Shown here: positions 26,532-35,113 of the stretch, piece after piece
How the letters are laid out: the number at the start of each line of letters is the position of its first letter
Position numbering within the stretch: position 1 is the first letter of the stretch
Assembly: GCA_025924315.1 (NCBI GenBank)
Contig: JAICIO010000031.1
Coordinates: 1-58,106 of the forward strand
Direction: 5' to 3'
Length of the DNA stretch: 58,106 nucleotides
Source of the DNA: Phycisphaerae bacterium
Lineage (GTDB): Bacteria; Planctomycetota; Phycisphaerae; Tepidisphaerales; Tepidisphaeraceae
Position numbers and translations under genes: made by a program
Notes under the pieces: generated by a model
Database searches by the model: none
What the model was told of the DNA's origin: nothing
Seen by the model: only the letters and a program-made list of their open reading frames with translations

Positions 26532-27274
26532 ATCGTGAGTCTCGATTGGCGTTGGTGTCGTTCGACAAACTCTTCATATTGCTCGGGCGTGTCAATTCCG
26601 TGGGTCGCCCGGTTCACCTTAAGCACAAAAATGGACCGCGCGTGCTCCAAAGCCCGCAGTTGCTCGAGCTTTTCGGTCAGTTCGATGGGTGTCGGCGGCC
26701 AGCTCGCATATCGCAGCAAAAAATCGCGACGGTACGCGTAAATGCCCAGATGCAGGTAATACGGCTCACGGCGCGTTTCGGTTTCGTCCCGCTGATATGG
26801 AATCGCCGCCCGTGAGAAATAAACCGCATGCCCGAACGGGCTGATCGCAACCTTCACCAGGTTCGGATCTTGCGGATCTTCTCCTGGCGGAAACGCCGTC
26901 GCCGCCGTCGCCATATCGTCCCGATGCGCCTGCAATCGCTCGATGAGCGAATCAATCACGGCCGGATCGATCTCCGGCTCATCGCCCTGCACGTTGACGA
27001 CGATTTCGTCCTTCAAATCCTTCGCCACCTCCGCGATCCGGTCCGTTCCGCTCTGATGCTTCGGCGAGGTCATCACGCACTTCGTCCCAAACGACGCGAG
27101 CGCGTTGCGAATCCGCTCGTCATCCATCGCCACGATCACTTCGCGGACGTGCTTGCACTTTTTTGCCTGCATGACGACGTGCTGCACCAGCGGCATGCCG
27201 GTCTCACTCGCGACAATTTTCCCAGGGAAACGGGTAGACCCGTAGCGGGCGGGGATGACAACGCATGCAGTCAA
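26528..27274 (-). CDS. kdsB: CMP-Kdo synthetase
   Basis: A 248-residue 3-deoxy-manno-octulosonate cytidylyltransferase that activates Kdo with CTP for lipopolysaccharide core assembly. The nucleotide-binding start VVIPARYGSTRFPGK, the catalytic VNVQGDEPEIDP, and the LGIYAYRRDFLLRYASWPPT block identify the family. The start appears to be TTG 27274 preceded by AAGGA. It overlaps pyrG by four bases. Its presence argues for an outer membrane with Kdo-containing lipopolysaccharide. Confidence 0.95.
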   Translation of the reverse strand: MTACVVIPARYGSTRFPGKIVASETGMPLVQHVVMQAKKCKHVREVIVAMDDERIRNALASFGTKCVMTSPKHQSGTDRIAEVAKDLKDEIVVNVQGDEPEIDPAVIDSLIERLQAHRDDMATAATAFPPGEDPQDPNLVKVAISPFGHAVYFSRAAIPYQRDETETRREPYYLHLGIYAYRRDFLLRYASWPPTPIELTEKLEQLRALEHARSIFVLKVNRATHGIDTPEQYEEFVERHQRQSRLTI

Positions 27275-27371
27275 AGTCGATCCTTAGAAGCGGCCGAGAG
27301 GTCAACTCAAAACTGCAGGGCGACAGTACAGGCGCGCGATGGAGGTGTCAAATCGCATAACGAAGAAGGAA

Positions 27372-27440
27372 CCGCCAAGACGCCAAGACGCCAAGAAAAA
27401 ATTCTCTATCTGTTTCTCTTGGCGTCTTGGCGTCTTGGCG
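27372..27440. repeat. Palindromic repeat (CGCCAAGACGCCAAG family)
   Basis: Three CGCCAAGA units (27372-27398) face three TCTTGGCG units (27413-27440) across a 14-base loop. A lone right-hand arm of the same family lies at 51840-51866. Confidence 0.88.
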
Positions 27441-27493
27441 TTTCATGCCTGCATTTAGTCATTTGATGAGCGGAGCTATATTGGCAAAACGAG

Positions 27494-28708
27494 ATGAGCG
27501 TGAAGATTTTACGAGCGTCTGTCATCGCGCCGATGGACCGCGCCCCAATCGTCGATGGCGCGATCGCGTTTGAGGATCGCATTGTTGACGTTGGTGACGC
27601 GAGATCGATGCTGTCGCAACATTCAGACGCGAAGATTTTCGATGTGGGCGAATCGATCATCCTGCCCGGGCTCGTGAATGCTCACGCGCACCTGGAATTG
27701 AGTGCGTTTTGCCAAGCGCCCGAACCGAAAAGCTTTGCCGACTGGCTTTTGAATCTAGTCCCACGATCGACACTCAGCGCTGCGGACGTTCAGGGGATGG
27801 TGGAGCGAGGGATTCCCGCCGGTGTCGAACAATGCCTGCGCTTCGGCGTGACGAGCGTCGGCGAGATCAGCAAACAGTGCATGTTCTCACGACCAATGCT
27901 TCAGAGCGGCCCGCTTCGTGTTGTGAGCTACGGCGAAGTGCAAGCGATGGCGCAGCGCCGCGGATTGCTCGACGAGCGCTTCGCGACCGCGACGGATTTG
28001 GCGAATGAATCGCAATGGCTTCGCGTCGGCGTTTCGCCGCATGCGCCCTACACCGTTGAGCCGGAGGGATACAAGAGATGTCTCGAGTTCGCGCGTCGCG
28101 AGCATCGTCCGATCGCAACGCATCTGGCGGAATCACCGGATGAGGCAACCTTTCTCGAACACGGCACCGGTCCGTTTCGCGAATTGTGGGATGCGCTCAA
28201 TCACTGGGACGACCGCGTGCCGAAATACATGGGCGGACCGATTCGCTTCGCGCGCGATCTCGGGCTGCTCGATTACCCGACACTTCTCGCTCACGTGAAT
28301 TACTGTGACGACGACGAACTCAATATCCTCGCCCGCGGAAAAGCGAGCGTCGTTTACTGTCCGCGGACGCATCGCTACTTCGGCCATCCGCCGCATCGGT
28401 GGCGAGAGATGCTTGCTCGCGGAATCAATGTCGCGGTCGGCACGGACAGCTGTGCGAGCTCGCCGGATTTGAACCTCGTCGATGATCTGCGGCTGCTTCA
28501 CGAAATCGCGCCGGTGGCGTCGGTCTCGACATTGTGGGAAATGGCCACGATTCGGGCGGCGACGGCGATCGGGATGGCCGATCAAGTCGGTTCGATCACG
28601 CCCGGGAAATTCGCCGATTTTACGATCTTCGAGGCGCCGTCGCTCAAAGCGATTCTCGAGTCGCACGTCACACCCAGGGAAGTGTGGATTCGCGGCGACC
28701 GCATCTGA
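27494..28708 (+). CDS. Amidohydrolase, possibly aminodeoxyfutalosine deaminase
   Basis: A 404-residue metal-dependent hydrolase of the cytosine-deaminase/TRZ-ATZ group. Metal and catalytic motifs occur in order: LVNAHAHLELS (HxH), SPHAPYTV, THLAES with the glutamate, LAHVNYC, and GTDSCASSPDLNL. NAHAHLELS resembles enzymes of the futalosine menaquinone pathway (MqnX class), which deaminate 6-amino-6-deoxyfutalosine. No other menaquinone genes are in view, so the substrate is tentative. It begins at ATG 27494 and ends three bases before a family A REP. Confidence 0.85.
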   Translation: MSVKILRASVIAPMDRAPIVDGAIAFEDRIVDVGDARSMLSQHSDAKIFDVGESIILPGLVNAHAHLELSAFCQAPEPKSFADWLLNLVPRSTLSAADVQGMVERGIPAGVEQCLRFGVTSVGEISKQCMFSRPMLQSGPLRVVSYGEVQAMAQRRGLLDERFATATDLANESQWLRVGVSPHAPYTVEPEGYKRCLEFARREHRPIATHLAESPDEATFLEHGTGPFRELWDALNHWDDRVPKYMGGPIRFARDLGLLDYPTLLAHVNYCDDDELNILARGKASVVYCPRTHRYFGHPPHRWREMLARGINVAVGTDSCASSPDLNLVDDLRLLHEIAPVASVSTLWEMATIRAATAIGMADQVGSITPGKFADFTIFEAPSLKAILESHVTPREVWIRGDRI

Positions 28709-28711
28709 CGT

Positions 28712-28786
28712 GTAGGGTCCGCTTCAGCGGACCGGTTACTCTTCCATTCGAAAGACAAATAACCAGTCCGCTGAAGCGGACTCTAC
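28712..28786. repeat. REP/BIME family A, copy 2
   Basis: GTAG-footed inverted arms with GTCCGCTTCAGCGGAC hairpins; the right arm has two substitutions (AACCAGTCC, GACTCTAC). It lies between the convergent amidohydrolase and nitroreductase genes. Confidence 0.93.
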
Positions 28787-28798
28787 AAGAGCACGAAT

Positions 28799-29401
28799 TC
28801 ACCCGGCCCACTCCGCGGACTCGCCCCACTTGCGTGTGAACACGAACTGATTCAGCGGCTTGCGCGTGGATCGCTCCAACTCGCGCTCTCGCAAATCGTC
28901 GGGCAATGTGTTCGGATCGCCGAGATAACCGACCGCGATGGCGGTCACGGCTTCGTGCGTGTCGGGGATACTGTACGTTTCTCGCGCCTTGTCGGGACTG
29001 AAGCCGGCCATTTGGTGAACGAAGAGATCGAGGGCGGTCGCCTGCGTGATCATGTCGGAGACGGCGAGGCCGATGTCGTGGAACGCGTGACGATTAGGCT
29101 TGCCGCTGTGGGCGAAGTTTTTCGCGGCGACGGTGATCATCAGCACGGGCACGTTCTTCGCCCAAGACTGATTTTTCTCGAAAAGACAGGCGAGCATGCG
29201 ATCAAACTCGGCGCGGTTGTCTTTCGTCGCGACGAGGAAGTTCCACGGCTGTTCGTTGGAGCTCGACGGCGCCCAGCGCGCGGCTTCGAGCAGGCTCTGC
29301 AGTTTCGTCGGCTCGACGGGACGATCCGCGAAGGCGCGCGGGCTCCAGCGTTTGCGAAGCAATTCGAGGATGGGGTGATCGGGCATGATGCTTTTGGTCA
29401 T
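28799..29401 (-). CDS. Nitroreductase family protein
   Basis: A 200-residue FMN-dependent reductase. The FMN-binding start RKRWSPRAFADRPVE, the AARWAPSSSNEQPW motif and the C-terminal VGYLGDP are characteristic. Such enzymes use NAD(P)H to reduce nitroaromatics or other electron acceptors, usually as dimers. The ATG at 29401 has GGAG six bases upstream; the longer frame to 29464 reads into a palindromic repeat and lacks conserved sequence. Confidence 0.92.
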   Translation of the reverse strand: MTKSIMPDHPILELLRKRWSPRAFADRPVEPTKLQSLLEAARWAPSSSNEQPWNFLVATKDNRAEFDRMLACLFEKNQSWAKNVPVLMITVAAKNFAHSGKPNRHAFHDIGLAVSDMITQATALDLFVHQMAGFSPDKARETYSIPDTHEAVTAIAVGYLGDPNTLPDDLRERELERSTRKPLNQFVFTRKWGESAEWAG

Positions 29402-29423
29402 AGCTACTCCGACGCCGCGTTCG

Positions 29424-29615
29424 TCATCCTGAGCGCCGCGAAGGTTCTGGCGTCTTCTCGTCATTCTGAAAATGCCAGATTCTTCGCTGCGCTCAGAGCG
29501 TGTGAGTTTTACAACGAGCCGCGACCGTGAGGGAGCGGACTGTGCGATTGTGAATCCGAAACCGCTCCCTTACGGTCGCGGCTCGTTCAGTTTCTCAAAA
29601 AACTCACGAACTCTC
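29424..29615. repeat. Nested palindromic repeats
   Basis: An inner near-perfect dyad (29513-29538 and 29562-29587, 25 of 26 bases paired, AACGAGCCGCGACCGT type) is enclosed by a second inverted pair: GTGAGTTTT (29500-29508) with AAAAACTCAC, and GTCATTCTGA (29459) with TCAGAATGAC. CATCCTGAGCGCCGCGAAGG at 29427-29446 belongs to the family seen as a perfect dyad at 36991-37065. Confidence 0.82.
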
Positions 29616-29640
29616 AGAATGACAGCGACGACGCGTCGCA

Positions 29641-30453
29641 TCAACTGCCATATTCCGGCGGATGGCCGCGCTTGGGCTTCGGTGGCGGCGGGACTTTTTC
29701 CTGGTATTCCTGCCACCACGCGTCGCGCTGGTCGGGCGACAGTGCGAGTGTCGACACTTTCGCGATTCGATGAAGCTCGGCGGTCGTCGCCGGCAGCCGT
29801 TCGATCGCTGCGGTGATGTTTGGGTCAGTGACTCGGAACGCGATCGCTTCTTCGGGCGAGGCGTTCGGTTCGATTTTTCGCATCATCGCGCGTCGCGCAA
29901 GAAGTTTTGTTCCCATCTCCTGCGCGACTTCGAACAGGCGATACCGCGCGGTTTGATCGGACAAGTCATAAGGCACCGCGACGGCGTGAGCCGGGGTGTT
30001 TTCGGTGATCCACTCCGCTGCTTCCGCGCTCGTGGAATCGAGAAAGAGAAGCTTCGTCAGCCCGCTATCACGAAGATTCGCGAGACGATGAAATGGCCGG
30101 CCGGCTTTGAGCGAATCGGTATCCGCGTCCTGAAGCATCGCCGCGTCGCATGATGATCGGGCGAGCGATTCGAGGCGATCCGTGAGTGCGCGATTGCGCC
30201 GCGCAACGAGGTCATCCGAATCAACGCCAATAATCAAATGATCCGACTCAACAAGAAAATCTCGCCACGGGTCGATCGATGTAGACGCGGGAACGAGAAA
30301 CCAATCCGCGTCCAACGCGCGACTGGCATCAAGCAACTCGCGATCTTCTTCGACCGGCGCGCGATTCAACTCCCACACGACCGCACTGATCGTTCGTCCA
30401 TCGCGGTCGAGCGGGCGCTTTGGAAATTTCTCGGGTGATTCCACGTCCGACAT
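29641..30453 (-). CDS. Divergent aldo-keto reductase-like protein
   Basis: A 270-residue soluble protein. Its C-terminal half recalls the aldo-keto reductase barrel: AVPYDLSDQTARYRLFEVAQ resembles the PYNLLDRR region, GTKLLARRAM the strand after it, and PEEAIAFRVTDPNITAAIER the cofactor-side helix. The DxxxY and KxH catalytic residues of true reductases are not apparent in the N-terminal half, so it may be an inactive or repurposed barrel. It is the last gene of a tight minus-strand operon with hpt and a PH-domain protein (6-base gap to the latter). The family link is moderate. Confidence 0.6.
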   Translation of the reverse strand: MSDVESPEKFPKRPLDRDGRTISAVVWELNRAPVEEDRELLDASRALDADWFLVPASTSIDPWRDFLVESDHLIIGVDSDDLVARRNRALTDRLESLARSSCDAAMLQDADTDSLKAGRPFHRLANLRDSGLTKLLFLDSTSAEAAEWITENTPAHAVAVPYDLSDQTARYRLFEVAQEMGTKLLARRAMMRKIEPNASPEEAIAFRVTDPNITAAIERLPATTAELHRIAKVSTLALSPDQRDAWWQEYQEKVPPPPKPKRGHPPEYGS

Positions 30454-30459
30454 GACATC

Positions 30460-31083
30460 TCAATCGTGGCTCATCTGTCCGCCCTGCTTGGCGCGGTTGA
30501 TCGTGGCGACGAGCTTGTCGTGGATCGCGCGCGGACGGGCGATCGTTTGCCAGACGCTGATCGGGAGGCTTTCGTCCTGCGGGATGATTTCGATCGAGCC
30601 GAGGCCGAGCAGTCGCTCGCGGACGCTGTAGATAAGTCGCGTGCGGGCGATTTTCCGCAGCGGGCAGTCGAAGATCTCGACGTTGAACACGCCGCTGAGC
30701 CGGATCACGCGCAGATCGGTGAGGATGTACAGCCGCGACATCCATTGCAGGACCGCGAACATCACTCGGCCGGCGAGGACGAAAAGGCCGGCCTCGATGT
30801 AAACGATGTTCTGGCCGGGGAGCTGCTCGTCGCGCAATTTGGCGGCGATTAATAGAATCGCAATAACCGCGGCGAAGCGGAGTGAGCTCAGGACGATGTA
30901 CCAGAGCGACGGGCGGAGGATCAGCAGGATGACTTCGCCGTCCTGCAGAACATGACCGGTCAAAAGCGCCGCAAGCGACGACCGTCGCGCCGGCGCCGCG
31001 GCGGCGGCTTCTCCGTGGCTCACCTGAACCGGCGCCACGTATGCCTTTTCCTGCGCCCGAGGTTTGTCTAATTTCGCCGTCAC
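30460..31083 (-). CDS. Membrane protein with bacterial PH domain
   Basis: A 207-residue protein. Residues 1-60 are soluble and include an Ala-rich stretch. Two hydrophobic segments follow (SLWYIVLSSLRFAAVIAILL and YIEAGLFVLAGRVMFAVLQW), then a YdbS/bPH2-type PH domain: LYILTDLRVIRLSGVFNVEI, RKIARTRLIYSVRERLLGLG and SIEIIPQD. Such proteins are inner-membrane and of unknown role. It starts one base after the hpt stop and is therefore co-transcribed with it. Confidence 0.82.
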   Translation of the reverse strand: MTAKLDKPRAQEKAYVAPVQVSHGEAAAAAPARRSSLAALLTGHVLQDGEVILLILRPSLWYIVLSSLRFAAVIAILLIAAKLRDEQLPGQNIVYIEAGLFVLAGRVMFAVLQWMSRLYILTDLRVIRLSGVFNVEIFDCPLRKIARTRLIYSVRERLLGLGSIEIIPQDESLPISVWQTIARPRAIHDKLVATINRAKQGGQMSHD

Positions 31084-31084
31084 G

Positions 31085-31651
31085 TTATTTCTTAGAATTC
31101 GAAATAATCTCGCGCTTCAGCGTCACGATATCCGGCAGATTGCGGTAATAGTCATTGTAATCCAGACCATACCCGACGACGAATTCGTCCGGGATGTCGA
31201 ATCCAACATAGTCCGCCTGGACGTTCTGCACGCCCGGCCGATCTTTCCGCAGCAAAACGCAGGTTTTTACCGAAGCGGTGCCCTGCGATTCGAGCAGCGG
31301 AACGACCGCTTTAATCGTCCCGCCGCTATCCAGAATGTCATCGACGAGCAGCACATGTCGGCCGTGAATATCACCGAGCTGCTGACCAAGGATCTTCGAT
31401 CCCTGCGTGCGAATGTTCTCGCCCGGATAGCTGCTGACCGCGAGCAGGCCGATCCGCATCTGGATGGGAATCTGGCGAATGAGGTCGCCGCAGAAAATCA
31501 TCGCGCCGGTGAGAATCGGAACGATCGTGATCTCGGCGCGGTCGCGCTCCTGGCCCGAAAGATGGTCGTCAGTAATCTTCTGCGCCAGTTCCCTCACACG
31601 AGCACCGATCTGGTATTGCGAGATCAGCACGCGGTCGATGTCTCGATGCAT
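31085..31651 (-). CDS. hpt: Hypoxanthine phosphoribosyltransferase
   Basis: A 188-residue purine-salvage enzyme that makes IMP or GMP from the base and PRPP. The PRPP-binding motif HVLLVDDILDSGGTI, the upstream TIVPILTGAMIFCGDLIRQI loop, and the C-terminal YVGFDIPDEFVVGYGLDYN block are canonical. I use ATG 31651 (MHRDIDRVLIS); the longer frame to 31726 translates part of a palindromic repeat region. It leads the operon hpt, PH-domain protein, AKR-like protein. Confidence 0.96.
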   Translation of the reverse strand: MHRDIDRVLISQYQIGARVRELAQKITDDHLSGQERDRAEITIVPILTGAMIFCGDLIRQIPIQMRIGLLAVSSYPGENIRTQGSKILGQQLGDIHGRHVLLVDDILDSGGTIKAVVPLLESQGTASVKTCVLLRKDRPGVQNVQADYVGFDIPDEFVVGYGLDYNDYYRNLPDIVTLKREIISNSKK

Positions 31652-31707
31652 CGAGATACTGTACCGCACGTTACTCGAATGCGGGAGGGCGAAGCTCCTG
31701 CTGAGCC

Positions 31708-31774
31708 GTAGGGTGTGCTTCAGCACACCATCTGCGCCGCGCTACGGCAAATGGTGTGCTGAAGCACACCCTAC
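31708..31774. repeat. REP/BIME family A variant
   Basis: The same skeleton as family A (GTAGGGT foot, inverted arms) but with the hairpin changed to GGTGTGCTTCAGCACACC. The stem-restoring changes on both sides of the hairpin show compensatory evolution. It lies between the divergent hpt and LPG-synthase-like genes. Confidence 0.9.
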
Positions 31775-31820
31775 AAAAGAGATGCACTTGCCCCTAGAAT
31801 TCAGGGACTCGTCGTTGTGA

Positions 31821-33533
31821 ATGGAGCGAATGTCCGCAGTTGAGATGCAACCGCCGCGAAAGTCCGATCCGCACAGCCGCTCGGCGCTGCGCCGCGTCGG
31901 TTTTACGTTCTCATTCAAAGAGTACTTCTGGTTCATCCTGAAGAACGTGATCGGGTGGTTGTTCATCCTGGCCTCGCCCGTGCTGGGGCTTACACTGCCT
32001 GGGCCGGGCGGGATTCCCGTTTTCTTAATTGGTTTCGCGCTGGTGACGTTTCCCGGCAAACGGAAGCTCACCTCGCGTGTGTTGCGCGGCCGGCGCCTGC
32101 CGCTGGAATCGGGCCTGTTCACCATCGTCACCGCGACGGTTTCCGTGCTCATCACCTCGGGGCTGATCTGGTTCTTCGGCGCGCAATATCAGACGCTGAT
32201 GAAAAAGTTCAGCCTCACGCCGAGCGTTGACGACATCATGCTCATCGGCGGGATCTGCTTGATCGCGTTCGTGGTCACGTGGCTCGTAACGCGATTGATG
32301 CTGGAGGTGCTGAACTTCATCCTCCGGAAGATGCCCGTGATCCGCCGATTTGTTCGCCCGATGCTTCGCCGCTGGGGGATCAACCTTTTGCCGAGCCGAC
32401 GAAAGCGCCACGGCATCGACGAGCCGGCGGAGATCAATGACGAAATCCTCGAGTTCGACGAGCGCCATCACACGCGCATGCGTCGCGCGTGGGAGTTCGG
32501 CCTGCCGTGGCTGAAGCGCGCCGCCACCGTCGCGATCGTGCTCACCATCTTCTGGTACATGGTGAAGCCGCTGCAGAAGAACTGGCCACTCGTGCGCGCT
32601 GAAGTTCTGAACACCAGCCCGTGGCGGTTCATGCTTGCGTCGCTGATGTTCGCCGTATTTCTCTTCGCGTTCCGCGCGATGTCATGGCGGCAGGTGCTCA
32701 AAGGTTTCGGTTACAAGCTTCCGCGCGGCGCGGCCACGCGAATCTTCGCGACCTCGGAACTGGCGCGATATGTGCCCGGCGCGGTATTCCAAGTCATCGG
32801 GCGAGCGCTGCTCGCCAAGCCTTACGGCATCCCCGTCACGATCACCTCGACCACGCAGATTCTTGAGCTGTGCATCTTCCTCTTCGCCAACCTGATCATG
32901 TCGGCGATCTGTCTCCTGTGGTTCGGGCAGAAGATCGATCCACACGCCCGACCCTGGCTGATCACCGCCCTCGCGCTCATCCCGACGCTTGGCCTGCTTC
33001 TTCATCCGAAACTTTTTTACGGCATCGCGAACTGGATCCTCGCGAAGCTGAAACGCCCGCCGATCGTTCATCGCTTCCGCGGAAAAAAGCTCGTGAAGCT
33101 GCTCGCGTGGGTGATGCTCGGTTTGCTGTGGCAATCGCTCGCGGTGTGGGTGATCACGGCGCCGAAATTGGGGCTGAAGATCGACTGGTGGTGGGCGGTT
33201 GCCGGCTCGTATTGCCTGGCGTGGTCCGCCGGCTTTCTGATGATCCTCTCACCGGGCGGCCTCGGCGTCCGCGAAGTGGTCTTCTTCTGGACGATGAGCA
33301 GCGTGCTGCAACATCTCCATCTCCCGTCGCAGGTGCACGAGCGATTTCAGTCTCCCGACGCGCTGAAGGCCTACCTGATCTTCCTCGGTTTTCTGTTGCG
33401 ATTGTGGACGATCGTCGGCGAGTTGATCGTGACGATCGTCGCCTATCTGTGGGATTTCCGCGGCGCGATGAATCACCCCGATGCGCGGCGCGCCAAGATC
33501 TCAAGCCGGCTGAAAGCTGCACCCGCACCATAA
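31821..33533 (+). CDS. LPG synthase-like flippase-domain membrane protein with PGPGW-like N-terminus
   Basis: A 570-residue polytopic membrane protein. Residues 30-75 resemble the PGPGW small membrane family (ASPVLGLTLPGPGGIPVFLI, then FPGKRKL). From about 240 on is the lysylphosphatidylglycerol synthetase transmembrane domain (UPF0104/YbhN), with FRAMSWRQVLKGFG, ATSELARYVPGAVFQVIGRA and SPGGLGVREVVFF. There is no aminoacyl transferase domain, so lipid transport or glycolipid assembly is more likely than lysinylation. A charged cytosolic linker (RRKRHGIDEPAEINDEI) separates the two parts. It starts with ATG 31821; an ATG 12 bases later is possible. Confidence 0.83.
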   Translation: MERMSAVEMQPPRKSDPHSRSALRRVGFTFSFKEYFWFILKNVIGWLFILASPVLGLTLPGPGGIPVFLIGFALVTFPGKRKLTSRVLRGRRLPLESGLFTIVTATVSVLITSGLIWFFGAQYQTLMKKFSLTPSVDDIMLIGGICLIAFVVTWLVTRLMLEVLNFILRKMPVIRRFVRPMLRRWGINLLPSRRKRHGIDEPAEINDEILEFDERHHTRMRRAWEFGLPWLKRAATVAIVLTIFWYMVKPLQKNWPLVRAEVLNTSPWRFMLASLMFAVFLFAFRAMSWRQVLKGFGYKLPRGAATRIFATSELARYVPGAVFQVIGRALLAKPYGIPVTITSTTQILELCIFLFANLIMSAICLLWFGQKIDPHARPWLITALALIPTLGLLLHPKLFYGIANWILAKLKRPPIVHRFRGKKLVKLLAWVMLGLLWQSLAVWVITAPKLGLKIDWWWAVAGSYCLAWSAGFLMILSPGGLGVREVVFFWTMSSVLQHLHLPSQVHERFQSPDALKAYLIFLGFLLRLWTIVGELIVTIVAYLWDFRGAMNHPDARRAKISSRLKAAPAP

Positions 33534-33542
33534 CGCGCGGGA

Positions 33543-33595
33543 GTCGCGTGCGGTTTAGCAGATAAAAACGTGTTCCACTGCGAAACCGCAAGCGA
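33543..33595. repeat. REP-like family N, copy 1
   Basis: Arms of the type GTCGCTTGCGGTTTCGCAG around an ACGTGTT centre. Related copies are at 34338-34392 and 54448-54503. Confidence 0.88.
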
Positions 33596-33606
33596 CCACC
33601 ACGCCC

Positions 33607-33813
33607 TCATCGAATGGCGTGTCCGTACACCGTCGTGAAGTACATCACGTACAGAATCACGATCCAGATCACGAACAGAATCAGCAGCCCGATCGCCAGC
33701 TTGCGGCGCGGCTTGAGCTGCGCGACGGGTTTGGGCGCGGCTTTCGATGCTGCCTGATCTTTCGACTGAGACATCTGCTCCGACCCGCGAAGCGCCGCCA
33801 CCGACTTGCTCAT
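33607..33813 (-). CDS. Small single-pass membrane protein
   Basis: A 68-residue protein: a polar, Ala/Lys/Pro-rich N-terminus of about 38 residues, then one transmembrane helix (LAIGLLILFVIWIVILYVMYF) and a short tail. No family is recognised. Its ATG overlaps the stop of the upstream Minf_1886-like gene (ATGA), which supports it as a real, co-translated gene. Confidence 0.7.
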   Translation of the reverse strand: MSKSVAALRGSEQMSQSKDQAASKAAPKPVAQLKPRRKLAIGLLILFVIWIVILYVMYFTTVYGHAIR

Positions 33814-34232
33814 GTGTTACTCTCGATCCGGTAGCCCGCCTCGAAGGCCGACTTGAAATCGTACACGTTGCGGAAATCTTCGATCCTGTCGCGATCGGTT
33901 TTCTGCATGTGGCCGGCGTCGATCAACGCGAAGACGATTCGGCCAAAATCCATTGTAGACGTGATCTGCCAGCGAGTAAGCACCGTTCGCGCCAGCATCC
34001 CCCATTTGCTTAAAGCAAACTGCCGCAATCCTTCACACAATTGCTGCCCGCTGATGTGCCGCTGTTCCGGCTCGGCCGGTACGTTTCCAGCGTGGATCTG
34101 ATCGACGCTGAACGCCAATCCCTGCTGCACGAAATGAAACGCCTCGAGCGGATACACGCCCACGCTTTCCACCACCTCGCTGAGCGATTTCTCGCGCGGT
34201 TCTTGTGAGGGATCATTGGTCGGCGGAGGCAT
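33810..34232 (-). CDS. Minf_1886-type conserved protein
   Basis: A 140-residue protein matching the Verrucomicrobia/Planctomycetes-restricted family typified by Minf_1886. Recognisable blocks are AFHFVQQGLAFSVDQI, RHISGQQLCEGLRQFAL, ARTVLTRWQITSTMDFG and FRNVYDFKSAFEAGY. The family has no known activity. I take ATG 34232 (MPPPTNDPS); the frame to 34337 reads into an intergenic palindrome. It overlaps a small membrane-protein gene by four bases. Confidence 0.87.
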   Translation of the reverse strand: MPPPTNDPSQEPREKSLSEVVESVGVYPLEAFHFVQQGLAFSVDQIHAGNVPAEPEQRHISGQQLCEGLRQFALSKWGMLARTVLTRWQITSTMDFGRIVFALIDAGHMQKTDRDRIEDFRNVYDFKSAFEAGYRIESNT

Positions 34233-34337
34233 GGAGGCGAATGTATCACACGCAATAGTTTGTCGCCAAGTGACGGAAAAGATCGCGTTTGGTGGCGTCC
34301 TAGTGCGTGGGATGCAACCTGTCTGGAGGGCTTTCAA

Positions 34338-34392
34338 GGCCGCTTGCGGTTTCGCAGACCAAAGCGTGTTGATCTGCGAAACCGCGAAGCGG
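34338..34392. repeat. REP-like family N, copy 2
   Basis: The arms GGCCGCTTGCGGTTTCGCAGA and TCTGCGAAACCGCGAAGCGG surround a GCGTGTT centre. It lies between the divergent Minf_1886-like and LysE genes. Confidence 0.9.
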
Positions 34393-34441
34393 ATGCGAGC
34401 ATGCCATGCGCGAATGAGAACGTTTGTGTAAATTCTGCCGC

Positions 34442-35077
34442 ATGCTCTCCTCGCTTGTAAGCGGCACCGCTCTTGGCTTGGGTGCGGCGGTGCCGATTGG
34501 GCCGGTGAATGTCGAAATCGCGCGTCGAACGCTGACGCGCGGCTTTCGCGCAGGGTTCGCGCTGGGCTGCGGCGCGGTCACGGTCGACATCACCTACGCG
34601 ATCCTCACGAGCCTCGGCACGGGATGGCTGATTGATCGCGCCGTCTTTTATTGGCCGTTTGCGATCGGCAGTATTGCCCTGCTGGGGTGGCTCGGGATCA
34701 AGAGCTTCGAGAGCGCGCGAGCGGCGCATCGCCGCGATTTGATCGTCGCGCGCGACGCGCATGACTTGCGCGGTTCGTATATCACCGGCGTGGCGATGAC
34801 TTTTATCAACCCGATGACGATCGCATTCTGGTTCGCGGTCGTGCCGGGGCTCGCGGGTGCTACAAGTAGTGAACCGCCCCGCGCGCAGTTGCCGATCATG
34901 TGCCTAGGTGTCTTTGCCGGGACGATCGGCTGGGTCGTGACGTTTGTCAGCCTGCTGTACCTGGCGGGAAAGTATCGCAAGCGGTGGTGGCTGGTCCTCG
35001 CCGACGAGATTGGGGGAACCCTTCTCCTGGCATTTGCGGCGCTTGCACTTTTGCGTTCGGTGCAGCGACTTTTATAA
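34442..35077 (+). CDS. LysE family amino-acid exporter
   Basis: A 211-residue inner-membrane protein of the LysE/RhtB superfamily, with about six transmembrane segments. The N-terminal signature GLGAAVPIGPVNVEIARRTL and the mid-protein TFINPMTIAFWFAVVPGL are diagnostic. These proteins export basic or neutral amino acids and related compounds by proton antiport. The substrate is not predictable. ATG 34442 is preferred over GTG 34424. Confidence 0.9.
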   Translation: MLSSLVSGTALGLGAAVPIGPVNVEIARRTLTRGFRAGFALGCGAVTVDITYAILTSLGTGWLIDRAVFYWPFAIGSIALLGWLGIKSFESARAAHRRDLIVARDAHDLRGSYITGVAMTFINPMTIAFWFAVVPGLAGATSSEPPRAQLPIMCLGVFAGTIGWVVTFVSLLYLAGKYRKRWWLVLADEIGGTLLLAFAALALLRSVQRLL

Positions 35078-35113
35078 TCCGCGCGACACCGCTGGAACGA
35101 ACGGAAGGATCGA

